DNA of 64,000 nt from Herbaspirillum chlorophenolicum (GCF_001189955.1 NZ_LFLT01000023.1:1-64000); one strand, 5' to 3'. Counted from the stretch's first letter, positions 20,725 through 29,310 are shown. The notes: generated by a model not told the origin, from the sequence alone. Made by a program: numbers and translations.

Positions 20725-21300
20725 TCAGTTGAAATAGCTGCGCGCCATCTCGAAGCGTTTGGAGAAGTAGGGGTTGTCCATGCGCGTGATGTGCACACGG
20801 CCGTTGGTCGATGGCGCATGCACGAAACGGCCGTCGCCGAGGTAGATGCCCACGTGCGAGAAGGGCTTGTTCATGGTGTTGAAGAACACCAGGTCGCCGG
20901 CGCGCAATTGGCTGGCATCGATCTGGCGGCCCTTGCGGGCGATATCGGCGGCGCTGCCGCTGATCCTGTAGTTGGCGGCCTGTCCGAAGATGTAGCTGAC
21001 CATGCCGCTGCAATCCAGGCCGGCCGAGGGATTCTTGCCGCCGAAGCGGTAGCCGGTGTCGATCAGCGAGAGGGCATAGATGGCGACTTCATTGCCGGCG
21101 TCGGATGCCGGCAGCGCCGGCGTATTCGATTCCGGGGCGCCCGGCAGGCGTTCGACAGGGGGCGCTGTGCCGCATGCAGCCAGCACCAAGGCGACGCACA
21201 GCGCCGCAATGGCGCCGGCCGGGCGCATCGCAGCCGGGACGGCAGAAGCAGGCGGCATAACCGCCGGATCGGACATTCCCGGTAAGCGACGCGTCCGCAT
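20725..21300 (-). CDS. NlpC/P60 (C40) peptidoglycan hydrolase lipoprotein
   Basis: Cell-wall endopeptidase, 191 residues. A hydrophobic segment ending in a lipobox (VLAAC, Cys about residue 43) predicts a lipoprotein. The NlpC/P60 domain has the catalytic Cys in LDCSGMV (about residue 97), His in FSHVGIYLG and a following His in FVHAPS. The ATG at 21300 lies 3 bp after the argD stop, suggesting coupling, but gives a long N-region; the ATG at 21228 would give a more typical signal peptide. It is expected in the periplasm, anchored to a membrane. Confidence 0.85.
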   Translation of the reverse strand: MRTRRLPGMSDPAVMPPASAVPAAMRPAGAIAALCVALVLAACGTAPPVERLPGAPESNTPALPASDAGNEVAIYALSLIDTGYRFGGKNPSAGLDCSGMVSYIFGQAANYRISGSAADIARKGRQIDASQLRAGDLVFFNTMNKPFSHVGIYLGDGRFVHAPSTNGRVHITRMDNPYFSKRFEMARSYFN

Positions 21301-21303
21301 TGC

Positions 21304-22506
21304 TTATTGCCCGATCTTGACCAGCACGTCTTCCAGCATGGAGAACATCTGGTCGATTTCGTCCTTGCTGACGTTGAGCGACGGCATGAAACGCAGCAGG
21401 TTGGGGCGCGGCGAATTCAGCAGCAGGCCCACCGGTCCCATGTCGCGCGCAGTCTCGACGATCTGCGGGCCGATGTCGCGGCCCAGATCCAGCGCACGCA
21501 GCAAGCCTTCGCCGCGCTCACCTTCGAAACCGTACTTTTCGCACAGCGCCAGCGAGCGTTCGCGCAGGTATTGGCCGCGTTCGCGCACGGTTTCCAGGAA
21601 GCCGGGCTTCAACAGTTCCTTGATCACCGCCACGCCTACCGCCGTCATCAGCGGGTTGCCGTTGTAGGTGCCGCCCTGTTCGCCGGCTTCGAAGCAGGCG
21701 ATTTCTTCGCGCGCCAGCAGTGCCGCCAGCGGCACGCCGCCGCCGATGCCCTTGCCCAGCGTCATGATGTCCGGCTCGATGCCCGAGAGCTGGTAGCCGA
21801 ACAGTTCGCCGGTACGGCCCATGCCGCTTTGCACTTCATCGACGATCAGCAGCAGGTTGGCCTGCTTGGTCAGGCGGCGCAGGCCTTGCATGAATTCGCG
21901 GGTGGCGGGGATCACACCGCCTTCGCCTTGCACCGGCTCCAGCATCACGGCGACGGTGTGCTTGGTGATCAGTTTCTCGACGCTGGCCAGGTCGTTCAGC
22001 GTGGCCTTGGGGAAGCCCGGCACTTGCGGCGCGAACATGGTGTCCCAGCCGTCCTTGCCGCTGGCCGACATGGTGGCGATGGTGCGGCCGTGGAAGCTGT
22101 GCTTGAAGGTGATGATCTCGAAGCGGGAGTCGCCGTTGGTGGCCGGGTTCTTCTTGCCCCATTTGCGCGCCAGCTTGATGGCGCCTTCGTTGGCTTCAGC
22201 GCCGCTGTTGGCGAAGAACACGCGGTCGAACACCGAGTTCGCGGTCAGCAGGTTGGCCAGCTCGATCGACGGCGCGTTGTAGAACGCGGGCGAGGGATTG
22301 AGCAGCTTCTTGGATTGCGCCACCAGTGCGTCCTGGATGCATTGCGGCGAGTGGCCCAGCGCGTTGACCGCCCAGCCTTGCAGGTAATCCAGGTAGCGTT
22401 TGCCCTGATGGTCGGTCAGCCACATGCCGTCACCTTCGGTGAACACCAGTTCGGGGCGGTTGGTGACGTACATCAGCTTGTTGCTGTCGAAATCTTTGTA
22501 TTCCAT
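21304..22506 (-). CDS. argD: Acetylornithine aminotransferase family protein (ArgD)
   Basis: PLP-dependent class III aminotransferase, 400 residues, expected to make N-acetylornithine in arginine synthesis (also able to act in lysine/succinylornithine steps). The Schiff-base lysine is K252 in TLGKGIGGG; other family marks are [25 protein letters not shown] and [11 protein letters not shown]. The start at 22506 is the natural family N-terminus. Upstream lie, in order, a palindromic repeat, a terminator and an Arg-codon leader ORF, so expression may be attenuated by arginine supply. The NlpC/P60 gene follows immediately. Confidence 0.88.
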   Translation of the reverse strand: MEYKDFDSNKLMYVTNRPELVFTEGDGMWLTDHQGKRYLDYLQGWAVNALGHSPQCIQDALVAQSKKLLNPSPAFYNAPSIELANLLTANSVFDRVFFANSGAEANEGAIKLARKWGKKNPATNGDSRFEIITFKHSFHGRTIATMSASGKDGWDTMFAPQVPGFPKATLNDLASVEKLITKHTVAVMLEPVQGEGGVIPATREFMQGLRRLTKQANLLLIVDEVQSGMGRTGELFGYQLSGIEPDIMTLGKGIGGGVPLAALLAREEIACFEAGEQGGTYNGNPLMTAVGVAVIKELLKPGFLETVRERGQYLRERSLALCEKYGFEGERGEGLLRALDLGRDIGPQIVETARDMGPVGLLLNSPRPNLLRFMPSLNVSKDEIDQMFSMLEDVLVKIGQ

Positions 22507-22561
22507 CGATGGGCTCCTGCAAGAATGGGTGGATGGGGATGGTGCGGGGCAGACCGGCCTA

Positions 22562-22723
22562 AGAACCTGCTCAACGTCTCATCGGGGTTGTTCAAATGCC
22601 CTTTCAGGCGGTCTGCTGCGTTGCAAAGCCTCGCCGGGCCATCGGCCCGACTACGTTTTGCGCCTTGCATCCCATCCTGAAATGACATTTGCCCAACTCC
22701 CGCCGAGACGTTGAACAGGTTCT
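22562..22723. repeat. 162-bp palindromic intergenic repeat (MITE/REP-like)
   Basis: One end reads AGAACCTGCTCAACGTCTC and the other, reverse complemented, AGAACCTGTTCAACGTCTC. Similarity continues inward through CAAATG and TTTCAGG on both sides to a perfect CGGGCC-ATC-GGCCCG hairpin whose loop (22641-22643) is exactly the centre of the element. No clear target duplication and no coding capacity are seen. It is probably one copy of a dispersed family. Confidence 0.7.
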
Positions 22724-22762
22724 GAAACGGTGGAAAGCGCACGGCAACCCGAAATGGCGGAT

Positions 22763-22793
22763 AAAAAAAAGCCACAGGGTTTGCCTGTGGCTT
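22763..22793 (-). terminator. Rho-independent terminator, candidate attenuator upstream of argD
   Basis: On the minus strand AAGCCACAGG (22793-22784 side) and its complement at 22769-22778 form a 10-bp stem with a 5-nt loop, followed by eight T. It lies 17 nt after the stop of the Arg-codon leader ORF and about 260 bp before argD. Confidence 0.8.
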
Positions 22794-22809
22794 CGCGATT
22801 CGTTTCATC

Positions 22810-22878
22810 TCACGCGCACAGCAGCAAACCTCCTTGAGGTTGGCTGCGACGTCGTAAAAATGTGGCGTTGGCGATCAT
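22810..22878 (-). CDS. Candidate leader peptide with three consecutive Arg codons
   Basis: A 22-codon ORF starting ATG ATC GCC AAC and containing CGA CGT CGC (22846-22854) as codons 9-11, ending TGA at 22810-22812. Its ATG is within 0-2 nt of the transcription start predicted from the promoter at 22886-22914, so it would be leaderless or nearly so. After the Arg codons, GCAGCCAACC (22838-22847) can pair with GGTTTGCTGC (22821-22830). Alternatively TTGCTGCTGTG (22817-22827) can pair with CACAGGCAA in the terminator (22781-22789). This is classic attenuator logic. No homologue is known to me; expression is inferred. Confidence 0.5.
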   Translation of the reverse strand: MIANATFLRRRSQPQGGLLLCA

Positions 22879-22885
22879 GCGTTCA

Positions 22886-22914
22886 ATATTAGGACGTTTT
22901 GCGCACAGCGTCAA
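22886..22914 (-). promoter_or_regulatory. Sigma70-type promoter for the argD leader
   Basis: Minus-strand TTGACG (22909-22914) and TAATAT (22886-22891) with exactly 17 bp between them. The predicted start is about 22878-22880, at the leader ORF ATG. Confidence 0.6.
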
Positions 22915-23076
22915 AAAGAATTGACCGTCATTCTGCCTGAATCCGGCAAGCGTTGCATTTGCATCGCCTGCCGTCGCACCACACCTTTTCCGAAATCGGC
23001 ACCGACTTGCGCCATGATCGCAAACGCGCATGACGGCTGCGTGACACGCGCGGGCCTCGCCGGGGCTTGTGCAGCC

Positions 23077-24120
23077 TCAGTTGGTGGCCGGTGCGCTGCT
23101 GGCCAGGTCGGCTTCCGAGGTGAAGGAATCGGCGTAGAACTCGTCTTCCGGCAGCTTGCACTGGGCCACGAAGTCACGCTGCGCCGATTCCACCACGATG
23201 GGGGCGCCGCAGGCATAGACCTGGTGGCCGGACAGGTCCGGGAAGTCGGCCATGACCGCCTGGTGGACAAAACCGGTGCGGCCGTTCCAGTTGTCTTCCG
23301 GCTGCGCATTGGACACCACCGGCACATAGGTGAAGGCGGGCAGCGTGCGCGCCCATGCTTCGCACAGTTCGTTCATGTACATGTCTTGCGGGCGGCGGCC
23401 GCCCCAGTACAGCGTGACCGGGCGCGTCGAGCCGGCGTTTTCGAGCTGCTCGACGATCGCCTTGATCGGCGCGAAGCCGGTACCCGAGGCCAGCAGCACA
23501 ATCGGCTTTTCCGAATCCTCGCGCAGGAAGAAGGTGCCCAGCGGGCCTTCGATGCGCAGGATGTCGCGTTCCTTCATTGTGGAAAACACCTGGTCGGTGA
23601 ACAGGCCGCCCGGCAGGTGGCGGATGTGCAGGCTCATGTGCTCGTCCTTGTGCGGCGCGTTGGCCATGCTGTAGCTGCGGCGCTTGCCGTCGCGCAGCAG
23701 GAACTCGACGTACTGGCCGGCCTTGTACTGCAGGCGGTCGTTGGCCGGCAACTGCAGCGAGAGCACGATGACGTCGTCGGCCTTCTTTTCCAGCGCGGCT
23801 ACGCGCACCGGCAGTTTGCGGACCGGGAATTCGCCCACGCCGGCCACTTCGCGCGCTTCGATCGTCACGTCCGACTGCGGCTTGGCGCAGCAGAACAGCG
23901 AAAATCCCAGCTTTTCGTCGTTGGCCGACAGCGCGCGCTCCTGGTGCGGGCCGTGCTCGACTTCTCCCGAGACCAGCTTGCCCTTGCACGAACTGCAGGC
24001 GCCGTTTTTACAGCCATAGGGCAGGCCCACGCCTGCGCGGATGGCCGCATTGAGGATGGTTTCGCCTTCATCGCAGGTGAATTGGCGGCCGCTTGGCTGG
24101 ACTGTGACTTGGAAACTCAT
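23077..24120 (-). CDS. 2Fe-2S ferredoxin / FAD / NAD reductase (CDP-6-deoxy-delta-3,4-glucoseen reductase-like)
   Basis: Single-component electron-transfer protein, 347 residues. Residues 1-90 form a plant-type ferredoxin with ligands C37, C42, C45 and C77 (GCKNGACSSCKG, LFCC). Residues ~100-200 are the FAD domain (RRSYSMANAP is the RxYS flavin motif), and ~205-330 the NAD domain (LLASGTGFAPIKAIVE, YACGAP). This is the layout of AscD/RfbI-type and oxygenase reductases. The frame runs upstream to 24342, but the ATG at 24120 is the ferredoxin N-terminus. The physiological partner is unknown; no oxygenase or dideoxysugar gene is nearby. Confidence 0.87.
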   Translation of the reverse strand: MSFQVTVQPSGRQFTCDEGETILNAAIRAGVGLPYGCKNGACSSCKGKLVSGEVEHGPHQERALSANDEKLGFSLFCCAKPQSDVTIEAREVAGVGEFPVRKLPVRVAALEKKADDVIVLSLQLPANDRLQYKAGQYVEFLLRDGKRRSYSMANAPHKDEHMSLHIRHLPGGLFTDQVFSTMKERDILRIEGPLGTFFLREDSEKPIVLLASGTGFAPIKAIVEQLENAGSTRPVTLYWGGRRPQDMYMNELCEAWARTLPAFTYVPVVSNAQPEDNWNGRTGFVHQAVMADFPDLSGHQVYACGAPIVVESAQRDFVAQCKLPEDEFYADSFTSEADLASSAPATN

Positions 24121-24162
24121 ACAATTCTGCTTCTGGACTAAGGAAAATAGGTTAAGGAAACT

Positions 24163-25044
24163 GTGAAAAAACTTGGCTTGCCACGTGTTTTGATACTGGG
24201 TTGCGGCGATGTTGGTCTGCGCTTGCTGCCGCTGTTGCTGCCGCGCTACCGCGTGCTGGCCGTTACCAGCAACCCGCAACGCTGTGCCGAACTGCGCGCG
24301 GCCGGCGCGGTCCCCATCGTGGCCGACCTTGACCGGCCGCATACGCTGGGCCGGCTGGCGCGACTGGCGCCGACCGTCTTACATCTGGCGCCACCGCAGT
24401 CGGCAGGCCAATATGACCGCCGCACCCGCAATTTGGCCGCCATTTTACCCGAGGGCACGCGCCTGGTTTATATCAGCACCACCGGGGTGTACGGCGATTG
24501 CGGCGGCGAGCGTTTTGATGAAACCCATCCGGTCAGGCCGCAGAATGCCCGTGCGGTGCGCCGCGTGGATGCGGAAAACGTGCTGCGCGCCTGGGCCAGG
24601 CGCTGCGGCGCACGCTTGTCCATCCTGCGCGTTCCCGGTATCTATGCAGCCGACCGGCTGCCCGTCGAGCGCCTGCAGAAAGGCACGCCCGCGCTGGTGG
24701 CCGCCGACGATGTCTACACCAACCACATCCATGCCGACGACCTGGCGCGTGCAGCCGTCGCGGCCCTGTGGCGCGGCTCGCCCAACCGCATCTACCATGC
24801 GGTGGACGACACCGAGTTGAAGATGGCCGATTATTTCGACGCCGTGGCCGATGCCATGGGACTTTCGCGTCCACCCCGCTTGCCGCGGGCTGAGCTGGAA
24901 CGTGGCGTATCGCCGATGATGCTGTCGTTCATGTCGGAATCGCGCCGGCTGGATAACCGGCGGCTCAAGCAGGAGTTGGGTTTGCGGCTGGATTATCCCA
25001 GTGTGCAGGCTCTCCTGGCCAAGAGGGAGATCAAGTTGCCCTGA
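24163..25044 (+). CDS. NAD(P)-binding epimerase/dehydratase-like protein (YeeZ-type)
   Basis: Extended short-chain dehydrogenase-like protein, 293 residues. It has an N-terminal dinucleotide motif LILGCGDVGLRL and the segments LVYISTTGVYGD and ILRVPGIYA typical of sugar-nucleotide epimerase relatives. The catalytic Tyr-Lys pair is not intact (VYGDCGG), so the enzyme may be atypical or inactive as an epimerase, as in YeeZ. It starts with GTG at 24163 behind AAGGAAACT and is divergent from the ferredoxin reductase. Substrate unknown. Confidence 0.75.
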   Translation: MKKLGLPRVLILGCGDVGLRLLPLLLPRYRVLAVTSNPQRCAELRAAGAVPIVADLDRPHTLGRLARLAPTVLHLAPPQSAGQYDRRTRNLAAILPEGTRLVYISTTGVYGDCGGERFDETHPVRPQNARAVRRVDAENVLRAWARRCGARLSILRVPGIYAADRLPVERLQKGTPALVAADDVYTNHIHADDLARAAVAALWRGSPNRIYHAVDDTELKMADYFDAVADAMGLSRPPRLPRAELERGVSPMMLSFMSESRRLDNRRLKQELGLRLDYPSVQALLAKREIKLP

Positions 25045-25091
25045 GGTTGCATTGGCAAATCTTTTTCTCTTTATGCAATTTTTGAGGCCTC

Positions 25092-25112
25092 CTTATTCGA
25101 ATTTCGAATAAG
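25092..25112. promoter_or_regulatory. Perfect inverted repeat upstream of importer operon
   Basis: CTTATTCGAA and TTCGAATAAG flank a single central T. At about 215 bp upstream of the ATPase gene, in an AT-rich gap, it looks like a dimeric regulator site. The regulator is not identified. Confidence 0.45.
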
Positions 25113-25327
25113 CATAAGAATTTAAAGTAGTTGTCTTGTCTTGGCAGCAACAGTAAAGTCCAGCGCTAACGTGAAATAAATGGGGATTTCGCCCGCATGC
25201 CAGACAAGACGGCCACAGGCCGCAGGGCATCGGCGCCGCGCAAGACACCGCCGGATCGTTCGCCAGTCATCCTCCTTCCCAACCAATCCTATCCACTGCA
25301 GCGGCTGCCCATGCGCCGCGGGACGAC

Positions 25328-26101
25328 ATGAAGCTATCTTTCAAGAACGTCGCCAAGCATTTCGGCGGCTTGCATGTGATCGACGAATTCAGCCGCGACA
25401 TCGAATCGGGCGAACTGGTTGCGCTGGTCGGCCCGTCCGGCTGCGGCAAGTCGACCCTGCTGCACATTGCCGCCGGCCTGGAAAAAGTCAGTTCGGGCTC
25501 GATCACCGGCGACGGCCAGGAAATCAAGTCGCCGCATCCGGAACGCACGCTGATGTTCCAGGAAAACGCCCTGTATCCCTGGCTCACGCTGGAGCAGAAC
25601 GTGGCGCTGGCGCTGGAATTCCAGAAGGTCGACAAGAAAAAGGCGGCCGGACAGGCGCGCGTGTGGCTGGAGAACGTCAAGCTCAAGGGCTTCGAATCGT
25701 ATTACCCGCACCAGGTCTCGGGCGGCATGCGCCAGCGTGCGGCCCTGGCGCGCGCCTTCATTTCGCAGCCGAAGGCGCTGCTGCTGGATGAACCCTTCGG
25801 TGCGCTCGATGCGCTCACCCGCATGACGCTGCAGGACGCGCTGCGCGACCTGATCCGCCAGCAGGGACCGACCGTGCTGCTGGTCACGCATGATGTGGAT
25901 GAGGCGCTGTTCCTGGCCGACCGCATCTTCGTGTTCAGCCCACGCCCGGCCAAGGTGCTCAAGGAATTCAACCTGGTGCATCACGAAAAGACGCACGACC
26001 TGTCCGAATTCGCGGCCATCCGCCGCGAGATCCTTTGCCTGCTCGGCATCCATGCCGAACAGGATGATTTTTCAAAAACACTAGAAGGGGTTGGAGTATG
26101 A
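25328..26101 (+). CDS. ABC transporter ATPase (SsuB/TauB/NrtD-type)
   Basis: ATPase of a nitrate/sulfonate/taurine-class importer, 257 residues. Walker [10 protein letters not shown], a Q-loop in MFQENALYPWLT, signature VSGGMRQRAALARAF, Walker B LLLDEPFGALD and switch His in VTHDVDEAL. It has no C-terminal regulatory domain, as usual for this class. It is first in an operon with a binding protein (4-bp ATGA overlap), a permease and a second binding protein. The substrate could be a sulfonate, nitrate/nitrite, a pyrimidine or an aromatic acid. Confidence 0.9.
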   Translation: MKLSFKNVAKHFGGLHVIDEFSRDIESGELVALVGPSGCGKSTLLHIAAGLEKVSSGSITGDGQEIKSPHPERTLMFQENALYPWLTLEQNVALALEFQKVDKKKAAGQARVWLENVKLKGFESYYPHQVSGGMRQRAALARAFISQPKALLLDEPFGALDALTRMTLQDALRDLIRQQGPTVLLVTHDVDEALFLADRIFVFSPRPAKVLKEFNLVHHEKTHDLSEFAAIRREILCLLGIHAEQDDFSKTLEGVGV

Positions 26102-27093
26102 AACTCGCACGCATCCTGGTTCCCGCATTGGCCGCACTGGCTTTCGCCAACAACGCGCTGGCGCTGGAGAAATTCAAGATCGGCTACCTGCGCGTGATGG
26201 ACGACGCGCAAGCGATGGCCGCCTATGAAGCCGGCCTGTACAAGAAGTACGGCCTGGATGTGGAACTGATCGAATTCAAGTCCGGTACCGACCTGGTCAA
26301 GGCCATCGTCGGCGGCCAGCTCGACAGCGGCGTGTTCGGCTTCTCCAACGCCGTGGCCTGGGCTTCCAAGGGCGCCGACCTGAAAGTGGTGGGCGGCGCG
26401 CAGCTGGGCTACCACGCGCTGGTGGCGCGTGAAGACTCCGGCATCAACAAGGTGGCCGACCTCAAGGGCAAGACCCTGGCCTCGCAAGCCGAAGGCAGCA
26501 CCGCCGACACCGTGCTGAAGGGGGTGGTGCTCAAGGATGCCGGCGTCAAGCCGGACGACGTGAACGTGATGGGCGTGTCGCCGCAGGTGGCGGTGCAGTC
26601 GCTGGTGGGCAAGCGCGTCGACGCCGCCTTCCTGTTCGAGCCGCAGGCGCGCATCGCGCAACTGATCGCGCCGGTCAAGCAGATCTATGAAATCGGTGAA
26701 GTCTGGCCCTTCCCCTGCATGGTGGTGATCACCTCGGGCGATACGCTGAAGAAGCGCCGCGACGCCGTGTGGAAGTCGCTGGATGCCCAGCGCGACGCCA
26801 TCGCGCTGCTGCAGAAGAAGCCTGCCGAAGCCTCCAAGCTGATTGCCGGCTACTTCATCGCCGAGCCTACCCTGAAGACGCTCAAGCATGGCGAAGTGCT
26901 GCGCGAAGACGTGATCCGCGACGCCATCAAGAGCCAGACCTTCACCCCCAAGATCTCCAAGAAGGACCAGGACCGCATGCAGGAAATTTCCAACATCCTG
27001 CAGGAGCAAGGTGCACTGAAGACGCGTGACGGCAAGCCGTTCGACGTCAACTCGATCACCGACCTGTCCTGGCAAAACGCCCGTAAGCTGTAA
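26098..27093 (+). CDS. NMT1/SsuA-like ABC substrate-binding protein
   Basis: Periplasmic binding protein, 331 residues, with a Sec signal peptide ending near NNALA (about residue 21). The mature part starts EKFKIGYLR and has the class pattern AAYEAGLYKKYGLDVELIEF and DLVKAIVGGQLDSG. It is translationally coupled to the ATPase by ATGA. The family serves sulfonates, nitrate and thiamine precursors; no Cys/Met-specific context is present to choose among these. Confidence 0.87.
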   Translation: MKLARILVPALAALAFANNALALEKFKIGYLRVMDDAQAMAAYEAGLYKKYGLDVELIEFKSGTDLVKAIVGGQLDSGVFGFSNAVAWASKGADLKVVGGAQLGYHALVAREDSGINKVADLKGKTLASQAEGSTADTVLKGVVLKDAGVKPDDVNVMGVSPQVAVQSLVGKRVDAAFLFEPQARIAQLIAPVKQIYEIGEVWPFPCMVVITSGDTLKKRRDAVWKSLDAQRDAIALLQKKPAEASKLIAGYFIAEPTLKTLKHGEVLREDVIRDAIKSQTFTPKISKKDQDRMQEISNILQEQGALKTRDGKPFDVNSITDLSWQNARKL

Positions 27094-27186
27094 TATCCTG
27101 CGCGGCGGTGGCAGCATCGCCGCGCAGAACTCCAATCCCGATTTTCCTTGGCCGGAGGTTTCCGGCCATCGTCATTTATAAGCGTT

Positions 27187-27960
27187 ATGAGCTCTCAGCG
27201 TCGCGTTACCGGTCTCCGCAAGAAACTCGCCATGGTGCTGGCGATCGCTTCCATCCTGTTGATGTGGCAGATCGCCGCGTGGTCGCTGCCGTCGTTCCTG
27301 ATGCCGGGCGTGCCGTCGGTGGTGGTGCGGCTGTGGGAGGAAGTGCAGTCCAATAATTTCCGGCTGGCGCTGTACGGCAGCCTGTACCGGCTGGGGCTGG
27401 GCTATGGCTCGGCGCTGCTGTTCGGCATCGGTTTCGGGCTGGTCGGCGCGGTGCTGTTCTTCTTCCGCGAGGTGCTCAAATCGGCCATCGTGATCCTGCA
27501 GTCGATTCCGTCGATCGCCTGGGTGCCGCTGTTCCTGATCCTGATGGGTTTCGGCAACCTGCCGATGATCGTGGTGGTGGCCATCGCCGCATTCTTCCCG
27601 GCCGCACTGTCGGTGATGAACGCGACTGAAAGCGTGCAGCAGGTGCATGTGTCGGCCGCGCGCGTGATGGGCGCGTCGCGCCTGGGCATGCTGCGCCGGG
27701 TCTACCTGCCGGCGGTGATGCCGGAGCTGATCACCGGCGCCCAGCTGGCCTTCGGCAATGCCTGGCGCGCGCTGATTTCGGCCGAGATGCTGGTCGGCTT
27801 CGGCAAGGGGCTGGGCCGTACACTGGCGTATTCCGGCGAGACCGCCGACATGGTGGGGGTGATGGCCAATATCCTGACCATCGCCATTCTCGCCGCACTG
27901 ATCGACCAGGTGATCCTGGAAAAATTGAAGCACCGTCTGTTGCGTTACCAATACGTCTGA
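27187..27960 (+). CDS. ABC transporter permease (SsuC/TauC-type)
   Basis: Inner-membrane permease, 257 residues from the ATG at 27187 (MSSQRRVTGL). About six membrane segments and the EAA loop in SAARVMGASRLGMLRRVYLP. A longer frame from a TTG at 27148 exists, but its extra residues lie across the ribosome-site-like GGAGG and look untranslated. It lies 93 bp after the binding-protein gene and 10 bp before the next gene, so one transcript is likely. Confidence 0.87.
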   Translation: MSSQRRVTGLRKKLAMVLAIASILLMWQIAAWSLPSFLMPGVPSVVVRLWEEVQSNNFRLALYGSLYRLGLGYGSALLFGIGFGLVGAVLFFFREVLKSAIVILQSIPSIAWVPLFLILMGFGNLPMIVVVAIAAFFPAALSVMNATESVQQVHVSAARVMGASRLGMLRRVYLPAVMPELITGAQLAFGNAWRALISAEMLVGFGKGLGRTLAYSGETADMVGVMANILTIAILAALIDQVILEKLKHRLLRYQYV

Positions 27961-27970
27961 ACCTGAGGCC

Positions 27971-28765
27971 ATGAAGCTCGACCGCCTGTTCTTCCCGCTC
28001 TTGCTGCTGGTCTGTGGCAGCGTGCAGGCGGGCGTGCTCGATGCGGCCCGGCAGGCCGGTGTCCTGCGCGTGGGGCTGGATTACGTGCCGCCGGCCTACA
28101 AGGGCGGCATGAAATTCCGCACGCCCGAGAGCGTCGATACCGTGCTGGCCGACGATCTCGCCGCCCAGTTCAAGCTCAAATCCGATTACCTGAAAAACGC
28201 GCCCGGCGGCAACGCCATGCAGCCGCTCAAGAGCGGCCGCGCCGATGTGGTGCTGACGCTGGCGCCCGAGGGCGAGGCGGGCGATGCCGATACCGTCGTC
28301 ATCTCCACCGGCTACCGCGCCGGCGGCATGGCCATCATGCGCACCGACACCACCATCAGGAAGTGGGACGACATGAAGGGCCGCACCGTGTGCGTTTCGG
28401 AAGGCTCGCCCTACGTCGGCACGCTGGCCTCGCGCTATGGCGCTATCGAGAAGGTGATGCGCGCGCCGGCCGATTCGCTGCTGGCGGTGCGCACCGGCCA
28501 ATGCGACGCGGCCGTGCATGACGACAGCATGATGAAGGAATTGCTGAAGCTGCCCGAGTGGAAGAAATTCTCCGCCCAGTTGGCGCCCGTCGGCCGCCAG
28601 GCGCTGGTGTTGAAGGTGCGCGGCGCCGACGCTGCCGATCTCGCCGCGCTCAGGCAGGCGGCCGGCCGCTGGGATGCTGCCTTCTGGGCCGGCGTCAGGA
28701 AAAAGTGGTCCAACAGCGTAGCCTTCGAGGTTTATCTGGACCAGAACGTACCGGATTGCCACTGA
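27971..28765 (+). CDS. Second periplasmic binding protein (family 3) of the importer operon
   Basis: Extracellular solute-binding protein family 3, 264 residues, with a Sec signal (LLLLVCGSVQA). The mature part begins LDAARQAGVLRVGLDYVPP, and a ligand-domain motif GRADVVLTLAPEGE follows. Family-3 proteins usually bind polar amino acids and work with a different permease class. A second, unrelated binding protein closing an SsuA-type operon is unusual. It may sense rather than transport, or may feed another transporter. The Cys pair near TVCVSEG and TGQCDA could form a disulfide. Confidence 0.8.
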   Translation: MKLDRLFFPLLLLVCGSVQAGVLDAARQAGVLRVGLDYVPPAYKGGMKFRTPESVDTVLADDLAAQFKLKSDYLKNAPGGNAMQPLKSGRADVVLTLAPEGEAGDADTVVISTGYRAGGMAIMRTDTTIRKWDDMKGRTVCVSEGSPYVGTLASRYGAIEKVMRAPADSLLAVRTGQCDAAVHDDSMMKELLKLPEWKKFSAQLAPVGRQALVLKVRGADAADLAALRQAAGRWDAAFWAGVRKKWSNSVAFEVYLDQNVPDCH

Positions 28766-28975
28766 GTTTCCAGTCCCGCCAAACTTGCCGGCGCGGCAAT
28801 TCGGCTTTGCCTTTTGGCATCTTTTCTTCCGAATTGATTGCTTCCCGTATAACAGACTGTGCCGATGCCGCAGTTTTTTTTGCCGATGCATGCTTTCGCC
28901 GCGTGGCAGAGCCCGGCAATGGGCGTACCATAAAGCATTGGCACCGAACATCAGCGATAGCAACAGGAGGCTAAC

Positions 28976-29236
28976 GTGTCTGTCGATCTCGCAATCGTAC
29001 CCACTTCCAGCAGCACCACATCTACATCCGCCACCTCATCGGTCACCGATCCGGAGGCGGTTCGCCGGGCCGATGAAGCGCGTATGGCGCAAAAGGCCGA
29101 GCAGCTCCGCCAGGAACAGATCCAGGCCGACCAGAAGCGCGCAGAGGCTGAACTTGAACAGCGCAACCGCCGCGAACAGATTTCCCGTAATTCTAATGGC
29201 GAAGTCATCGGCACCACGGTGAACGCCGTAGCCTGA
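28976..29236 (+). CDS. Small Ser/Thr-rich and coiled-coil protein, unknown function
   Basis: 86 residues from a GTG start with AGGAGG 5 bp upstream. Residues 1-28 are Ser/Thr-rich and probably disordered. Residues ~30-68 are a highly charged helix rich in Glu, Gln, Arg and Ala with heptad character. No signal peptide or membrane segment. I do not recognise a family with a known function. It is followed by a strong terminator, so it may be a separate small transcription unit. Confidence 0.65.
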   Translation: MSVDLAIVPTSSSTTSTSATSSVTDPEAVRRADEARMAQKAEQLRQEQIQADQKRAEAELEQRNRREQISRNSNGEVIGTTVNAVA

Positions 29237-29255
29237 GCGTACTTTCTGCATGAAC

Positions 29256-29289
29256 AAAGCCCGCACGGCGATGCCGTTGCGGGCTTTTT
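29256..29289 (+). terminator. Rho-independent terminator (bidirectional)
   Basis: AAAGCCCGCA (29256-29265) pairs with TGCGGGCTTT (29278-29287), with inner CGGC/GCCG pairing and a T5 run. It lies between the small coiled-coil gene and the convergent antiporter gene and can serve both. Confidence 0.85.
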
Positions 29290-29310
29290 CTTTTCCGGTT
29301 TTGGCGCGTC

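Noticed and set aside
22473-22808. 111-codon minus-strand frame upstream of argD
   Set aside because: It runs through a terminator and a palindromic repeat and overlaps the argD start; not a plausible gene.
25180-25791. 203-codon plus-strand frame over the start of the ABC ATPase gene
   Set aside because: Overlaps a gene with all ABC motifs in another frame; Arg/Gly-rich translation.
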